From contig NC_045146.1 of NCBI RefSeq assembly GCF_008831285.2, positions 3,436,001 to 3,500,000 of the forward strand: a DNA stretch of 64,000 nucleotides, in the 5' to 3' direction. This document shows, piece by piece, positions 9,684 to 21,272 of this stretch (its first letter is position 1; each line of letters opens with the position of its first letter). The notes under the pieces were generated by a model, which made no database searches, had not been told where the DNA came from, and saw nothing but the letters and a program-made list of their open reading frames with translations. This stretch comes from Nymphaea colorata. Its lineage: Eukaryota > Streptophyta > Magnoliopsida > Nymphaeales > Nymphaeaceae. The position numbers and the translations under genes were made by a program.

Positions 9684-11930
9684 ATGAATGTCGTTTGCCC
9701 AAAATTTTCTGTCATTGGGAATGAGAGATTTTTGGTGCAGGTGAGTTCTGAGAAAGAACTCATGGAGGTCCTGTGCAGAAAATGGGTTGTTAGGGGCCGT
9801 TTCCTTATTGCTAGTCAGTGGAAGCCAGGATCTGAGTTACGCTTGCATGAGGAGGTATCTATTCCTCTGTAGATTCATCTGCCTCGGCTCTCAGTTCTGT
9901 TCTGGAACTCATATAGTTTTAAGCCATTGCACAAGGTCTGGGTGCATCCTTTGTTAGAGCTGATGAATGTACTTTGCATAGGGACAAGCTTAGCTTGGTT
10001 AGATTGTGTATTAAAGTTCCTCTCAACTTTCAACCTGTGCCCAAAATCAGGCTGGAAGTAAGGGAATCTAAGATAATAGAAGACGTGCTCTATGAATCTA
10101 AAATTAGATTCTACCATGTGTGTTGCACAACCTCTCACTATGAGGATGTGTGCAAGAATAGAGGGATAGCTGAGAACCCGGTTGCAGAGGAGTAGGCTTG
10201 GAAAAAGGTCTTAGTGACTAAAAAAGCTAGAGGAGGCCTTCAAAGAAGTGAGTTTGGCAGGTGGAAACTTCATACTAAAAAAATTTGCAGGTGAGTTCTG
10301 AGAAAGAACTCATGGAGGTCCTGTGCAGAAAATGGGTTGTTAGGGGCCGTTTCCTTATTGCTAGTCAGTGGAAGCCAGGATCTGAGTTACGCTTGCATGA
10401 GGAGGTATCTATTCCTTTGTAGATTCATCTGCCTCGGCTCTCAGTTCTGTTCTGGAACTCATATAGTTTTAAGCCATTGCACAAGGTCTGGGTGCATCCT
10501 TTGTTAGAGCTGATGAATGTACTTTGCATAGGGACAAGCTTGGCTTGGTTAGATTGTGTATTAAAGTTCCTCTCAACTTTCAACCTGTGCCCAAAATCAG
10601 GCTGGAAGTAAGGGAGTCTAAGATAATAGAAGACGTGCTCTATGAATCTAAAATTAGATTCTACCATGTGTGTTGCACAACCTCTCACTATGAGGATGTG
10701 TGCAAGAATAGAGGGATAGCTGAGAACCCGGTTGCAGAGGAGTAGGCTTGGAAAAAGGTCTTAGTGACTAAAAAAGCTAGAGGAGGCCTTCAAAGAAGTG
10801 AGTTTGGCAGGTGGAAACTTCATACTAAAAAAATTTGCAGGTGAGTTCTGAGAAAGAACTCATGGAGGTCCTGTGCAGAAAATGGGTTGTTAGGGGCCGT
10901 TTCCTTACTTCCAGGATCTGAGTTACGCTTGCATGAGGAGGTATCTATTCCTCTGTAGATTCATCTGCCTCGGCTCTCAGTTCTGTTCTGGAACTCATAT
11001 AGTTTTAAGCCATTGCACAAGGTCTAGGTGCATCCTTTGTTAGAGCTGATGAATGTACTTTGCATAGGGACAAGCTTGGCTTGGTTAGATTGTGTATTAA
11101 AGTTCCTCTCAACTTTCAACCTGTGCCCAAAATCAGGCTGGAAGTAAGGGAGTCTAAGATAATACAAGACGTGCTCTATGAATCTAAAATTAGATTCTAC
11201 CATGTGTGTTGCACAACCTCTCACTATGAGGATGTGTGCAAGAATAGAGGGATAGCTGAGAACCCGGTTGCAGAGGAGTAGGTCTGGAAAAAGGTCTTAG
11301 TGACTAAAAAAGCTAGAGGAGGCCTTCAAAGAAGTGAGTTTGGCAGGTGGAAACTTCATACTAAAAAAATTTGCAGCTTTTAGTAATCAATTAGTTAAGG
11401 TTGAAGGGAATGACACTCAACTTGATCGAGATCTGGGTACAAATCCATCTTGCACTGTTGGAGATGGGGGTGGATCCTCTAGTCAACAGAAGGAGGTGAA
11501 GAAGGTGGGCGATAATAAGTGCAAGGCGTATAATAAAAGAGGGATGAAAGGAAAAAAGAACTCTACAGTTGTGAAGGGCGAGGAAAGAAAGATTGAAAGC
11601 ACTGAAAGCTGGATGTCTAATCATTTTTTTAGTATTAAAAAGCTAGCAGGTAACAGCGTTGGTGATCAAGCAAGCCCATTGAGGTTCAGGTTCACATCTG
11701 GGTCCAAGGACTCCTCATCAGCTAAGGGGAAGGATGGTGACTTGTCTAAGAAGGAAGGGTCCGAGCAGGCTTCAACCATTGAAGGTGGATAAGGGGATGC
11801 AGAGGTGGACCCAAAAGTCTACAAGGTTTGCTAGCAAGGGAAAGAAAGGTCGGCCTCCTATAACACTGTTTAATATAGAAGATGCCCTTGCACACAAATG
11901 TAATGGCTCCAAAAAAGGAAAAAGGTGAAT
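9684..11930 (+). pseudogene. LINE-C ORF1 with internal triplication
   Basis: The start (9684-9872) encodes a DUF4283-like segment: MNVVCPKFSVIGNERFLVQV, then KELMEVLCRKWVVRGRFLIA. The conserved following part (MHRDKL...VRLCIKVPLNF) and a degenerate zinc knuckle, FYHVCCTTSHYEDVC, which has lost the first Cys, lie in a different frame. The same stop and frame change occur in all three tandem copies, so the damage came before the triplication. The C-terminal part (11334-11930) is Lys/Ser-rich and hydrophilic, as in LINE ORF1 tails. Not translatable as one protein from genomic DNA. Confidence 0.75.
9741..11376 (+). repeat. Tandem triplication, 550-bp unit, in LINE-C ORF1
   Basis: Three head-to-tail copies at 9741-10290, 10291-10840 and 10841-11376. 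By eye, copies 1 and 2 differ at about three positions. Copy 3 has a 14-bp deletion near 10907 plus a few substitutions. Each unit starts GTGAGTTCTG and ends TACTAAAAAAATTTGCAG. The sequence before copy 1 ends GTGCAG and the sequence after copy 3 continues CTTTTAG, so the breakpoints share the 5-bp microhomology TGCAG. Confidence 0.95.
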
Positions 11931-12048
11931 GAAGATATGAACCATGCCATTATGGAACTCCTTTAAGACAAGGGTAATGAAGGGAATGATAATGATATAG
12001 TCCTCAGGACTGATAATACTGGTAGTAAGGTATCGAGATCTCCTACCC

Positions 12049-15000
12049 ATGAAAATCTTTAGTTGGAATATAGGTCTGCATAGCACGAATTGAGTCTTAT
12101 CTTCAACAAGTTCAAACCCTCAATTGGATTTGTTCTAGACTCCATGATTACCACTCACAGGATGAAGATGATCAAGGAAAGATATCACACATAGATATGT
12201 GGCTAATGCCAAGGGGCTAGATGGTGTTGTTAGAGTCTTAGCATGTGAAAAGAGTAGGAGATGGAAGCTTCTCATGTGGTCGCTGTTCAGAACTGGGTTG
12301 GTGTCTCTTTTCGTAGATTAGTGGACAATAAAATTTTTGTTGTGTTTGGTGTCTATCTGCCACCAAGATTTGGAGAAAGGTTACAAAGTTTTTACCAACT
12401 AGAGGCCCTTGTGTCTAGAGTTGATAGGCTGGTGATGCCTATTGGTATTTTTAACGCCATGTTTAGTAGCCGTAACAAATTGGAATCAATACCCTCAGCT
12501 GGCTCCTGTTTATCTTTTAGTCGGTTCATTTATAGTTGCAGGTTAAAAGAGGTAGAAGACAAAAGTAAGAGGTTCATGTGGTCGAACCATAGACAAGGAC
12601 AAGACTCAATGCAATGTAAGCTGGACTGGTGCGTGGTAAATGATGAGTGGCAAGCCAGAATTGGAGGGATGAGATCCTTAAGGTTAAGGCGTATGCTAGT
12701 TTAGACCACTGTGCACTTATCTACCACGGCAGGGATGCTAGTGATGATCACTGGGGTAAGAAGCCATTTAGATACTTTAAGCCTTGGTTGATGGACAAAA
12801 AAGGCAAGGAAGTGATGTTGGAAGCTTGGAGATGTGATGTCAGAGGGTGGTCCATGATGTGTCTCCTAGTTAAACTAAATCGATTAAGAATGCAGTAGTA
12901 GATTGAAATAAGAATTTCTTTGGCAACTTTACTGATAACATTGCAAATCTTCAAAGTATATTAGAGGGCTGCAGGGATCGTGTGGAACAAGGAATTGAAG
13001 GTGCGCTAGAAGATGAACACAGGGTTAGGTAGCAGCTTCCTCAGGCCCTCCTCATGGAAGAGGTAATGTGGAAGCAAAGGGCTCGTATATGCTGGCTTGC
13101 AGAGGGTGGTAAAAACACATCCTTCTTTTATGCGATTGCTAAATCTAGGCAAGCTAATCGCATGATTAGAAGCCTAGGATGTGATGGAATAGAATATGTT
13201 CAAAGTTGGCATATTCTTGAAGTATGCACGGATTACTTTAAAAAATTCCTAGCTATGAACGAAGCACAAGAGAATTTGTTCAAGGGTATTGAAAACAAAG
13301 CTAGGGTCACCGATTCTGAAAATATACAGCTTCTACAGTCTATCTCGGAGGAGGATGTGACAACAGTAGTGTGGAGTTTAGACAAGGACAGTGCAGCTGA
13401 CCCGGATGGATTTCCTAATTATTTCTTTCAGGACAGTTGGTGATGGTTAAAAATGAAGTGTTGAGTGTTGTGCAAGACTTCTTCTCGTCGAAAATAATGG
13501 TGAGGAGTATCAATGAAACTATGATTTGCCTTATTCCTAAAAACATAACTCTAAAGTTGAAGATTTCAGACCCATTTCCTTATGCAACACTATTTGCAAG
13601 ATCATAGTAAATGTTATTGTTAACACAAAGAGGAGCATTCTCAGTCGTATTATCAATGTTAACCAAGCTGCCTTTGTGAAAGGAAGACACATCCATGACA
13701 ACATCATGTGGGTGAATGAGACCATAAACTCTAAGGAGTTTTGAAACAAAGGAGGCTGTTGTCTTAAGCTTGATTTGATGAAAGCTTATGAAGTCTCTTG
13801 GGCCTTCTTAGCCAATAGGATGTAGTTTTTGGGACTTCATTCCAGATGGATTGCTAGAATCATGAAGTGTGTAACCTCTATGTCTTATGGATAATGGTGA
13901 ATGGCAAAATAGGAGAGAAATTCGATGGGCAGCGAGGCCTGCGACAGGGTGAACCTTTATCCCCCTATCTCTTCCTTATTGTTATGGAAATGTTCAATAG
14001 ATGGCTCATCAAGGAAACAAATAGCAAAAACATCATTGTTCCTAAAATCTGCGTGTGAGGACTAATGAATGTGCTATGTTGTTTGCTGATGATGTGATTA
14101 TGGTGGTCAAGGCCACCAATAAAACAATTACTACTATAAAAGTTATTTTGCAGGATTTTGAATGCCCTGATGGTATGAAGGTAAATGAGCAAAAGTCTAT
14201 GATTTTTGCTAGAACTATGGTTGATTGTCACATGTGGGAAATTCAGAGTATATTGCAATAGTCTACTGAAAGCCTCCCTTTGAAGTATCTCAGATTACCT
14301 CTATTCTTGGGCAATCTCACAGAAGATCTATGCTTGCCGCTCCTCACTAAGGTGGAGAAGAGGTTGGCTGGATGGAAGACACAGATTTTGTCCTACACGG
14401 CCGGCTATGCCTCATCCAATATGTGTTAATGACCTTGTCATACTATTGGATGATGACTTTTAGATTTCCTAAGGTCGTCTTAAAGAGACTCGAACAAGCT
14501 TGTCCCAAATTCTTGTGGAATGAGGAAGACGGCTCTAGACACATGCATCTAGTCAAATGGGAGCGACTGTGTTTGTCTCTAGAGGAAGGAGGAGTTGGTA
14601 TAAGAAGGCTGGAGGATGTCAACAGAGTGATGCTAGCCAGTAGATGTTGACCAGTAAGGACCCCTGGGCTAACATATTTAAGGAGAAATATTTGAGCTCT
14701 CACTGTCTATGGACACTCAAGAGATCCCCTAATTCAAACTGGGGCTGGAAAGGACTGCGATGAGGATGGAGCTGAATACAAAACAAAGTTGAGTGGAAAG
14801 TTGGGAATGGAGAACAAGTTAGGCTTTGGATTGATCATTGGTCGGGGCAAGTCCTTATCAATAGGGTTGATGAGAATGGGTATGTGTTGTTGTGTAGTGA
14901 GGTTAATATCAGCATTCGTCAGCAAACTCGTGTTAACCAGGAAAGTCCATCCCTTGCCATTGTTGCGCACTTTGGAGTGTACACAGCCAACAATAGGCTA

Positions 15001-15860
15001 AGGGATACAGAGGATAGTTTAGTTTGGAGTAATGATAGTAAGGCGAGCTTCAAGGCAGGTGAGATTATCAAGAAATTTCACATTCAGGATGTTAATGAGT
15101 GGTGGTGGAGGAAGATCTGGGCTAGCTACGTCCCGGCCAAGAGCTGCTGGCACTCCTACATCGCGTGTGAAGGCAAACTGCCAACTCTTGATAGAATTCA
15201 AAAGACTGGGATTCACCAAGCTAACTGTTGTTCTTTTTGCCATTGTGCTGAGAAGAGTAATGCTCATGTTTTAATAAATTGTAAAAGAGCAAAGGAAATT
15301 TAGGGGTACATTGCTGCAAAGTTCGATAGACTGAAATTTCCTCAAGGTGAAATTGCATATGCATTCAAGAGATGGGTTCAAGCTAGGATAATGGAGAAGT
15401 GGAGGCATCGGTGTTGAAGGATGACCTTCTTAATTGTTTGTTAGAATTTGTGGTGCCTCAGGAATAGATGTTTCCATGACAGCCTTCAACCCCAGGTTAG
15501 TAGGTTCAAAAGAGATGTTTGAAGGAGCTGCATGGATAACTTTTCTTCTGTCAAGTGGCCTATTGAGATAGAAAGTAAACTGAGAATTTGGATGGAAACT
15601 GGTCTCAATAGTGTGGACACTATTGGCTCGAACAGAAATAGAATGTTAATTAACATTGTTAGAGCTTCTATTAGCCATGGACCGAAAATAGATGGTCTAA
15701 TCTATGTTGATAATGGCCAAATGGGTTATGTGGTGACTATCAAGGCTCGTGAAGGATTCATGAAGGAGAAATGGAAGTCTTGGAATGCATTCTCAGATTG
15801 CATAAGGATTATGGTGGTGACTATGTTATTGTCTCCCCTATTAAAGATTGAGTGAGGAAA
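12049..15860 (+). pseudogene. LINE-C ORF2 remnant (endonuclease, reverse transcriptase, zf-RVT)
   Basis: Starts at the ATG at 12049 with MKIFSWNIGLHSTN, the usual L1 endonuclease opening, followed by a stop. Endonuclease pieces continue to about 12900 (VFGVYLPP, CRLKEVEDKSKRFMWSN, CKLDWCVVND, SLDHCALIYHG). The reverse transcriptase has RICWLAEGGKNTSFFYAIAK (13054-), DPDGFPNYFFQ, GLRQGEPLSPYLFLIVMEM (13867-) and an intact FADD box at 14082-14093. After the thumb region comes a zf-RVT-like motif, CCSFCHCAEKSNAHVLINC (about 15220-15290). Several frameshifts and stops separate the blocks. Confidence 0.85.
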
Positions 15861-16156
15861 ACTAGACAAAGATTGAAAGGAAGAAGGATAAATAACAACT
15901 GGACTGGGTGCCTTGACCAATTTCAGATGAGAATTCTTGTGGAGTAGGGTGCTGCGACAGTTGATATAAGATGTCTAATCATGGATCATGCCAATGATCC
16001 TCATGATTATTCTGTTGACTTGAAAATGTATATGCATAGCTTGTAGACTATGGTTGTCTATAATTTTTGTGGGAAGGGTTGGGTCAATCCTTTGTGCTTA
16101 TATTTAAGGTCTACTCTGGCCTTCCCTTGTATATATCCATTTTGTTGGAATAAAGG

Positions 16157-16174
16157 TGGGGGGCCTAACCCCCA
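16157..16174 (+). other. 3'-terminal hairpin of LINE-C
   Basis: TGGGGG and CCCCCA pair around a GCCTAA loop, 14 bases from the end of the element. Six base pairs, five of them G-C. A 3' stem-loop could be a recognition site for the element's reverse transcriptase, as known for some LINEs; that role here is inference. Confidence 0.6.
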
Positions 16175-16188
16175 AGCAAGCTCTTTAC

Positions 16189-16205
16189 TTCAAATAACTT
16201 GGGGT
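16189..16205. repeat. LINE-C right target-site duplication (17 bp)
   Basis: Exact second copy of the 17-bp sequence at 9073-9089, directly after the LINE-C 3' end. Confidence 0.9.
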
Positions 16206-18067
16206 CCAGTATAAGCATGCATAGCTTGACATCAGATTCAACAATATTGAGTAGAAAAGTTTTCAGATATAATCTTCTGTATTCATATCTAATGGCAATA
16301 TTTTACATTAGAATTTAGATGCAGAAGATCCAACCAGCACACCATCCTTGTGCACGCTTAAGTCTTAGCGAGCTTTTCTTTTTGCACATGACCTTTTCTG
16401 CATGTCAGAAGTTACATGCTTATGTCGATGCTCCTTGACATGGAAATCTCCCATAGAGTATCATGAAATATTAACAATACATTTGGGACAAAAATAGTTT
16501 CTTTTGCATGCAAAGGATTGAGTGAGTTTTGAATCTATTACTACCTCTCAAATTATAATTGGTTTCTATTTATATTTGTGCTCGATTCTAGCTAAAAGGG
16601 CATATCAAAGTGCCTGCTTTCTAAGTGCTTGATCATCAAAGGCAAAGTATGTATAAGTGTGTGTGTGTGTGTGTGTCCATATATATATAGTTATTAATCT
16701 TTGTTATGGGGTTAAGATAGTACGATAAAACCGCAAGATTTTTTGCTCCATAACATTGATGAATACAAGGAATGGAATCAATGGGGGAACGACAAATTGC
16801 TCTAGTGGCTGTCTGGCATAATCATAATCAACACTTTTTTCATCCCTGTAATTCCTTCAAATGAACAAGGAAAGAGCCAATTGGCTTGGTGGTATGCCGG
16901 CCTCACAGAGTACCAGAATTGCAGGTTACTATATCTTTTTGGCTTTTTGAAATAAAGAGGCAGGTGAATTTTTTGTCATCGATTATATTGCAGAAAGTTA
17001 GTTGAAGGTGCCTTTGCTTTAGTTAACACAGGCAAATAACCAATTTGATATGCTTATTTATTTATCTATGTTACCGAAGAACATGTTTCCATGTAAATAG
17101 TTTTAATGAAGTAAAACTTCATACATGATCACCTAGTTAACATGCTAAACCTTTCTATTTTGCATCGAGTATTCTACATTTAATTATACCACATATTCAT
17201 CATTCTAATCTTTGCATTTTGCCTATTTGGAAAAAAATTCTTGGTTAATTTGTATGGCTAGTTATGTTGCCAATAGAGCTACTCATATTCTCCTTGTTTT
17301 ATCTTGTTGCTGCAGTCACATTTTTAACTTTGCCAGAAAGAATCTACATATGGATTAATAGATTTCAAGGGAGGACAACAGAAATGCCTACTTCATTGCT
17401 AATCCTGGTTGCTACTGAACAACTATTCAGCTTTTTGTTCCTTTACTCAACATATTTATTCATGAAAATCTAATTTAGACTAGACATGAAAATCTAATCT
17501 GCAGGATATAGGCCATCTACTTTCCCTTTATTCCATGCTTGTATACATGTGTATGGGTGTGTTTTCTTTCCAACCATTTGTAACCAACTCGGGTTGGTGC
17601 ATTGAATTGATTGCTAGCATGTTGCATTGGCGTTGAAATTACATCTACTGTGGTTGTGTTTATTGCGGTCTCCTGTTCAACTGTGCAAGCAATCTTCCCT
17701 ACGAAGGTATGGAGGGGGTTGTAGGGACCAGTTGATATTAAGCACAGTATGAGAAACTCTCAGAAAGAAAGGTGCACCAGTGAAAAAGGAGACAAAAATG
17801 ACTAAGGTTTGCTACATCTCAAAAGGTGAAGGAACTGACAAGTTTAGAGACCTCAGTTGATTCTGAAGTGATTGGAAGTATATTTCTTTCGTTTCTTTGC
17901 AGATTGTGGAAGTTGAAAGGCTAATGGGTTCTTAGTGGCAGTTGTTGCCCCAAAAAAATTTCTAGATATGTAACAACCTTTTTGATGAGAACAGAGGAGT
18001 GCTCTCATACTTTTAATATTTCTAATTTTAAAAAAGTGTAAACAATATTTTTTATACTACAATTACT

Positions 18068-18071
<4 letters not shown>
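16206..18071. other. Non-coding stretch, no gene recognised
   Basis: No frame resembles a known protein. It contains a (GT)10 microsatellite at 16657-16676 and a short AT run after it. The Leu-rich open frame at 17264-17473 has no recognisable domain and is probably chance. Confidence 0.5.
16657..16676. repeat. (GT)10 microsatellite
   Basis: Ten GT units, seen directly. Confidence 0.9.

Positions 18072-18159
<88 letters not shown>
18072..18159. repeat. Compound microsatellite (TC)n(TA)n
   Basis: About 15 TC units run straight into about 28 TA units. The inverted-repeat element at 18162 begins immediately after the TA run. Confidence 0.95.
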
Positions 18160-18161
<2 letters not shown>

Positions 18162-18165
<4 letters not shown>

Positions 18166-18647
18166 ATCATGACTCTATCCATCTTTGTGTCAAATGGACA
18201 GTTCATCAGAGCCGTCCGATTTTTTATTGGATAGTCCAAAACTTTTTTTTTCTTTATTTTAATGGATCTCTCTCTCTCTCTCTCTCTCTCATGTCACCCC
18301 CCACACCCCTGCCTCTTTCGTAGTGACCCCTATCCCTCTACTGCTTTCATCCCCCGCTGACAATTCTACCTGACACCGGCTGGCCAGCTGGTGAATGGCG
18401 TTGTTCCTTGGCTATGGCCGGTGCCGAGTAGAGCCGCCGACGAGCGGGAGAGTGAGAACAGTAGTGGGAGGGAGGGGCACCATGGGAGAGGGTGGAAAGT
18501 AAGCCCAAGGAGGGAGGGTGCCTGGGAGTGAAAGTTCTAAAAAAATAAAAATATAAAATGGGCAGCACTTGGACCGTCCGATCAAAAGATTGGATGACTC
18601 TAATGAGTTTTTCATTTGACACAAAATTGGACAAAACCATGATTCAA
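18162..18647. mobile_element. MITE-like element with 78-bp terminal inverted repeats
   Basis: The left arm (18162-18239, starting CTGAATCATGACTCTATCC) matches the reverse complement of the right arm (18569-18647, reading TTGAATCATGGTTTTGTCC) over about 78 bases with roughly 75-80% identity by eye. Shared blocks include TTTGTGTCAAATG and GTCCGAT/GATCGGAC. The interior has a (TC)n run (18267-18290) and an unusually GC-rich segment (about 18295-18530). It encodes no recognisable protein. TA-rich sequence flanks both ends, so a TA target duplication is possible but cannot be resolved inside the microsatellite. Confidence 0.7.
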
Positions 18648-19659
18648 TATAGATATATATAACAAAAGGCAACATAGTTATTAATGGTCATGGCTTTTCC
18701 ATGGCTAATGCACAAGTAGTTGTGGCTCTTGCAAGTAACAGGCACAACTAAAACCATGAGTAGTTATCTAGGTAAACTATGAGTGGTGGATGTAATTGCC
18801 ACAAACTTAACCGACTAAGAATCTTCACCCCAGCTTCCACACACCATTCTTGGTTATGAAGTTGAGTTCGTTTTCATTGTCTACACAATCTAAAAAAGAG
18901 TCCTTCTCCAAGAAAGAAAACCCGGGTCCTTTATCTCTATCTATTGTCATTCCAAACCCTCCATTATAAACATGTATTGCATATTACGTTTTTGAGAATC
19001 ACCAATAAAGCAACTGATAGGGTCCAGGAATATGGCTATTTCAACTTTTGCATAGTTGTTCATGTAGTAACCACCACAGGCGTTAACTCTTGCTTCTTAG
19101 CCTCCACTATCAATATTTCCTCTTCAACTTCCATCGGTGAAATGTTCACAACTTCTGCCCAAGAGCTAGTCGGCAGCTTCCTTGGCAGCAGCCTACCCTT
19201 TTTTGGTAACCGGTGGCCATCATCCAACAAGAGCCGACTGATCTCTAACGTGCGGGGGCTTAGGTCTCTTCTGAAAAGTTCTCAACATTTCCATTCGTTC
19301 TCTGACATAACGCCAAGTTGCATAAAGGCAAGTGGATTCATTTATTTTCACATGGCAGACGTCCAACCTACATGGGAAATAACCTCTTTATTGGGGTGGA
19401 TTCTTATGGTGAAAGAGAACACGATAGCAGGTACCAGGGGTTTGCTTTGATAATTCCATGCATGAATCTTATCTCAATCCTCCTTGTGCTAGTGGTGCAC
19501 CTATATTTTCAACCAATTTTCTGCCTGATTCTATTCACTTTCAGTAGTAGGTATATGAACACTTCTAACAGCATTGTTATCATTATTAGTATTCACAATA
19601 TCATTTGTGTTATGCATTTGAGTGTAAAAATCATTAGTGGGTGTAAACTGTTCATGGCG
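18648..19659. other. Non-coding stretch, possible Copia-1 linker
   Basis: No recognisable gene. The - strand from about 19660 down may be the variable linker between integrase and reverse transcriptase of Copia-1 (acidic and Asn-rich, e.g. NTNNDNNAVRSVHIP near 19550-19600), but no reverse transcriptase follows. The two overlapping + strand open frames here have no domain I recognise. Confidence 0.4.
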
Positions 19660-19739
19660 AACCTCTAAATTTTTCTTTTTAATCTATGAATTTTTCTTCT
19701 CATTTTCTTCATTGGAAACCAAACTTCATATTGTGGCAC

Positions 19740-20640
19740 ATTTGAACTTGGTGTTTGTACATATAGTACATTAAATGGAAAAGATTCTTCGTCAAAAATG
19801 TAATGTCATGATATGTATAGTTGCCCTATTGGGCTATGAAGACATCTACACCCTTCATGTGAGGAGTTGTAGCCTAGGAACATGAAAAGAAGTGGCTTTA
19901 TATTTCTCTTTTCATAATCATGCAGATACATATTAGATTTGCACATGAAAGTTCTTATACAAAAATACTCTAGCTTGCACCCAAATAACTTCTCATATGG
20001 TGATTTCCATGTTTAATATGAGTGTCAAAAGTCTTGTTTCGTTTCCATACTACAACATTGAAATCTTTAACCCCATATCATGTGGCAAGTGAGCATAAAA
20101 CATCATTGACAATCTTTATATTGTAATAAATCTATGTTTGTGTCCAACTTGTTCATTCTATTGTGGAGCATATTGACAAGACGTACATGGTGAATTCCAC
20201 GTGTTTCTAATACTTCTTTTATCTTATTGTTATCGAACTCAGTGCCTCCATCAAAGTGAAAATTTTGATCGTCTTGTTGAATTGGTTCTTGGGAAAAAAA
20301 TGATAAAGTTTTAAAATGGCCATCAAAATTTGATTTCTCTTTTAATGAAAACAACCAACAATACCTTGCATGATCATCTATAAAAGTAATAGTATCTCAT
20401 CCCTTTCACTGAATCCACTAGGGAAGCCCCTCCCCATAAATTACAAGTAGTTTGTCAAGTTTTGTAGTTTCACTATTTGAAGCTACAAAGGGTAAACATA
20501 AATCTTTTGCTAAGGCACATTCATCGTAGATGCTCTTGGTCTTATTTGATACAATATGCATTTACCTATTTCTGATCAAATAGTTCTAGCCATCATAGTT
20601 AATATGAGCCAAATGACGATGCCAAGTATCTAGACTGGCT
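19740..20640 (-). pseudogene. Copia-1 integrase remnant
   Basis: The core shows FHFDGGTEFDNNKIKEVLE (second catalytic Asp present) and, one frame over, a degraded SCQYAPQ-stop-NEQVGHKHRFI, where intact elements have TPQQNG-V-ERKHR. The catalytic Glu is therefore replaced by Gly. The C-terminal block, YISRHYIFDEESFPF near 19740-19840, matches the copia GYI..R.V.FDE.SFPF motif. Confidence 0.65.
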
Positions 20641-20662
20641 ATTCTTTGCCGATTTGAAAAAT

Positions 20663-21052
20663 TCACCTCCTTAATATTGCTCCACTGAAACACGTATAAG
20701 CCCCCCTTTGTTTTCCTTCAGCTACAACTAGGTGATTGTCCATGTTCTTTATTTGAAACCAATCACAAGTAAAACAAAAATCAAACAGTGAGTCCACTAT
20801 TACCTGACTAATTGATATTAAGTTTTTCTTAATTTTTTGTACTACCAAAACATCTTTTAATATTAAGATTCTATCATTTATGTTAGTCTCTACATTACCA
20901 ACATATGTGATATCAAGTAGTCTTCCACTTCCTACCATGCATGATTTTCTTAGGTCTTTATATTTGGATAAATTTGAGAGCTTACCTGAATCAGATGTTA
21001 TGTGGGATGTTGCACCCGAAGTTTGGAAACCATGCTTGATGCATAATGACAA
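20663..21052 (-). pseudogene. Copia-1 aspartic protease remnant
   Basis: Contains TSGATSHITSDSGKLSN where active copia proteases have the catalytic D-S-G (DSGAT/S-H-T), so the catalytic Asp is replaced by Thr. Downstream blocks, VGNVETNINDRILILKDVLVV and KKNLISISQV, match the copia pattern of an LxxVLYVP-like strand and NLISVSQL. The start of the GAG-pre-integrase region follows. Confidence 0.7.
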
Positions 21053-21272
21053 AAACTACTGCAAGTGCTTTGGCTCTATCCTTTGTCTTATATGCATTGT
21101 TGAACCTATGCCATCATTTCAATACAGTGTGGTTTGACTTAAAACGAATCTGGGGCTGCCCTTTGTTTTTGTTAATTGTTTTTGCTACTTGCCTTCTAGA
21201 CTTCTTCTTTAAAGTTTAAAGTATTTTGCTTGACTAGCATGGTTACCATGATATAAAGATAAAACCTCCTGC

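Larger units (their letters stand above)
9090..16188 (+). mobile_element. LINE-C, near full-length L1-type retrotransposon with 17-bp TSD
   Basis: A 7.1-kb insertion bounded by an exact 17-bp direct repeat. In order it has a GC-rich leader (about 9090-9680), ORF1 with a triplicated 550-bp unit (9684-11930), and an ORF2 region with endonuclease, reverse transcriptase and zf-RVT (12049-15860). A 3' untranslated region ends in AATAAA-like sequence and a small hairpin. There is no poly(A) tail before the right TSD; the end is ...CAAGCTCTTTAC. Coding frames are interrupted, so it is probably dead, but it is much better preserved than LINE-A or LINE-B. Confidence 0.9.

Noticed and set aside
17264-17473. 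Plus-strand 69-codon Leu/Phe-rich frame that could be a membrane peptide
   Set aside because: AT-rich DNA readily gives Phe/Leu/Ile-rich frames; no start context, homology or neighbouring exons.
18347-18675. Minus-strand Pro-rich frames inside the 18.2-18.6 kb element
   Set aside because: They run through the inverted-repeat arms and the GC-rich interior; no domain recognised.
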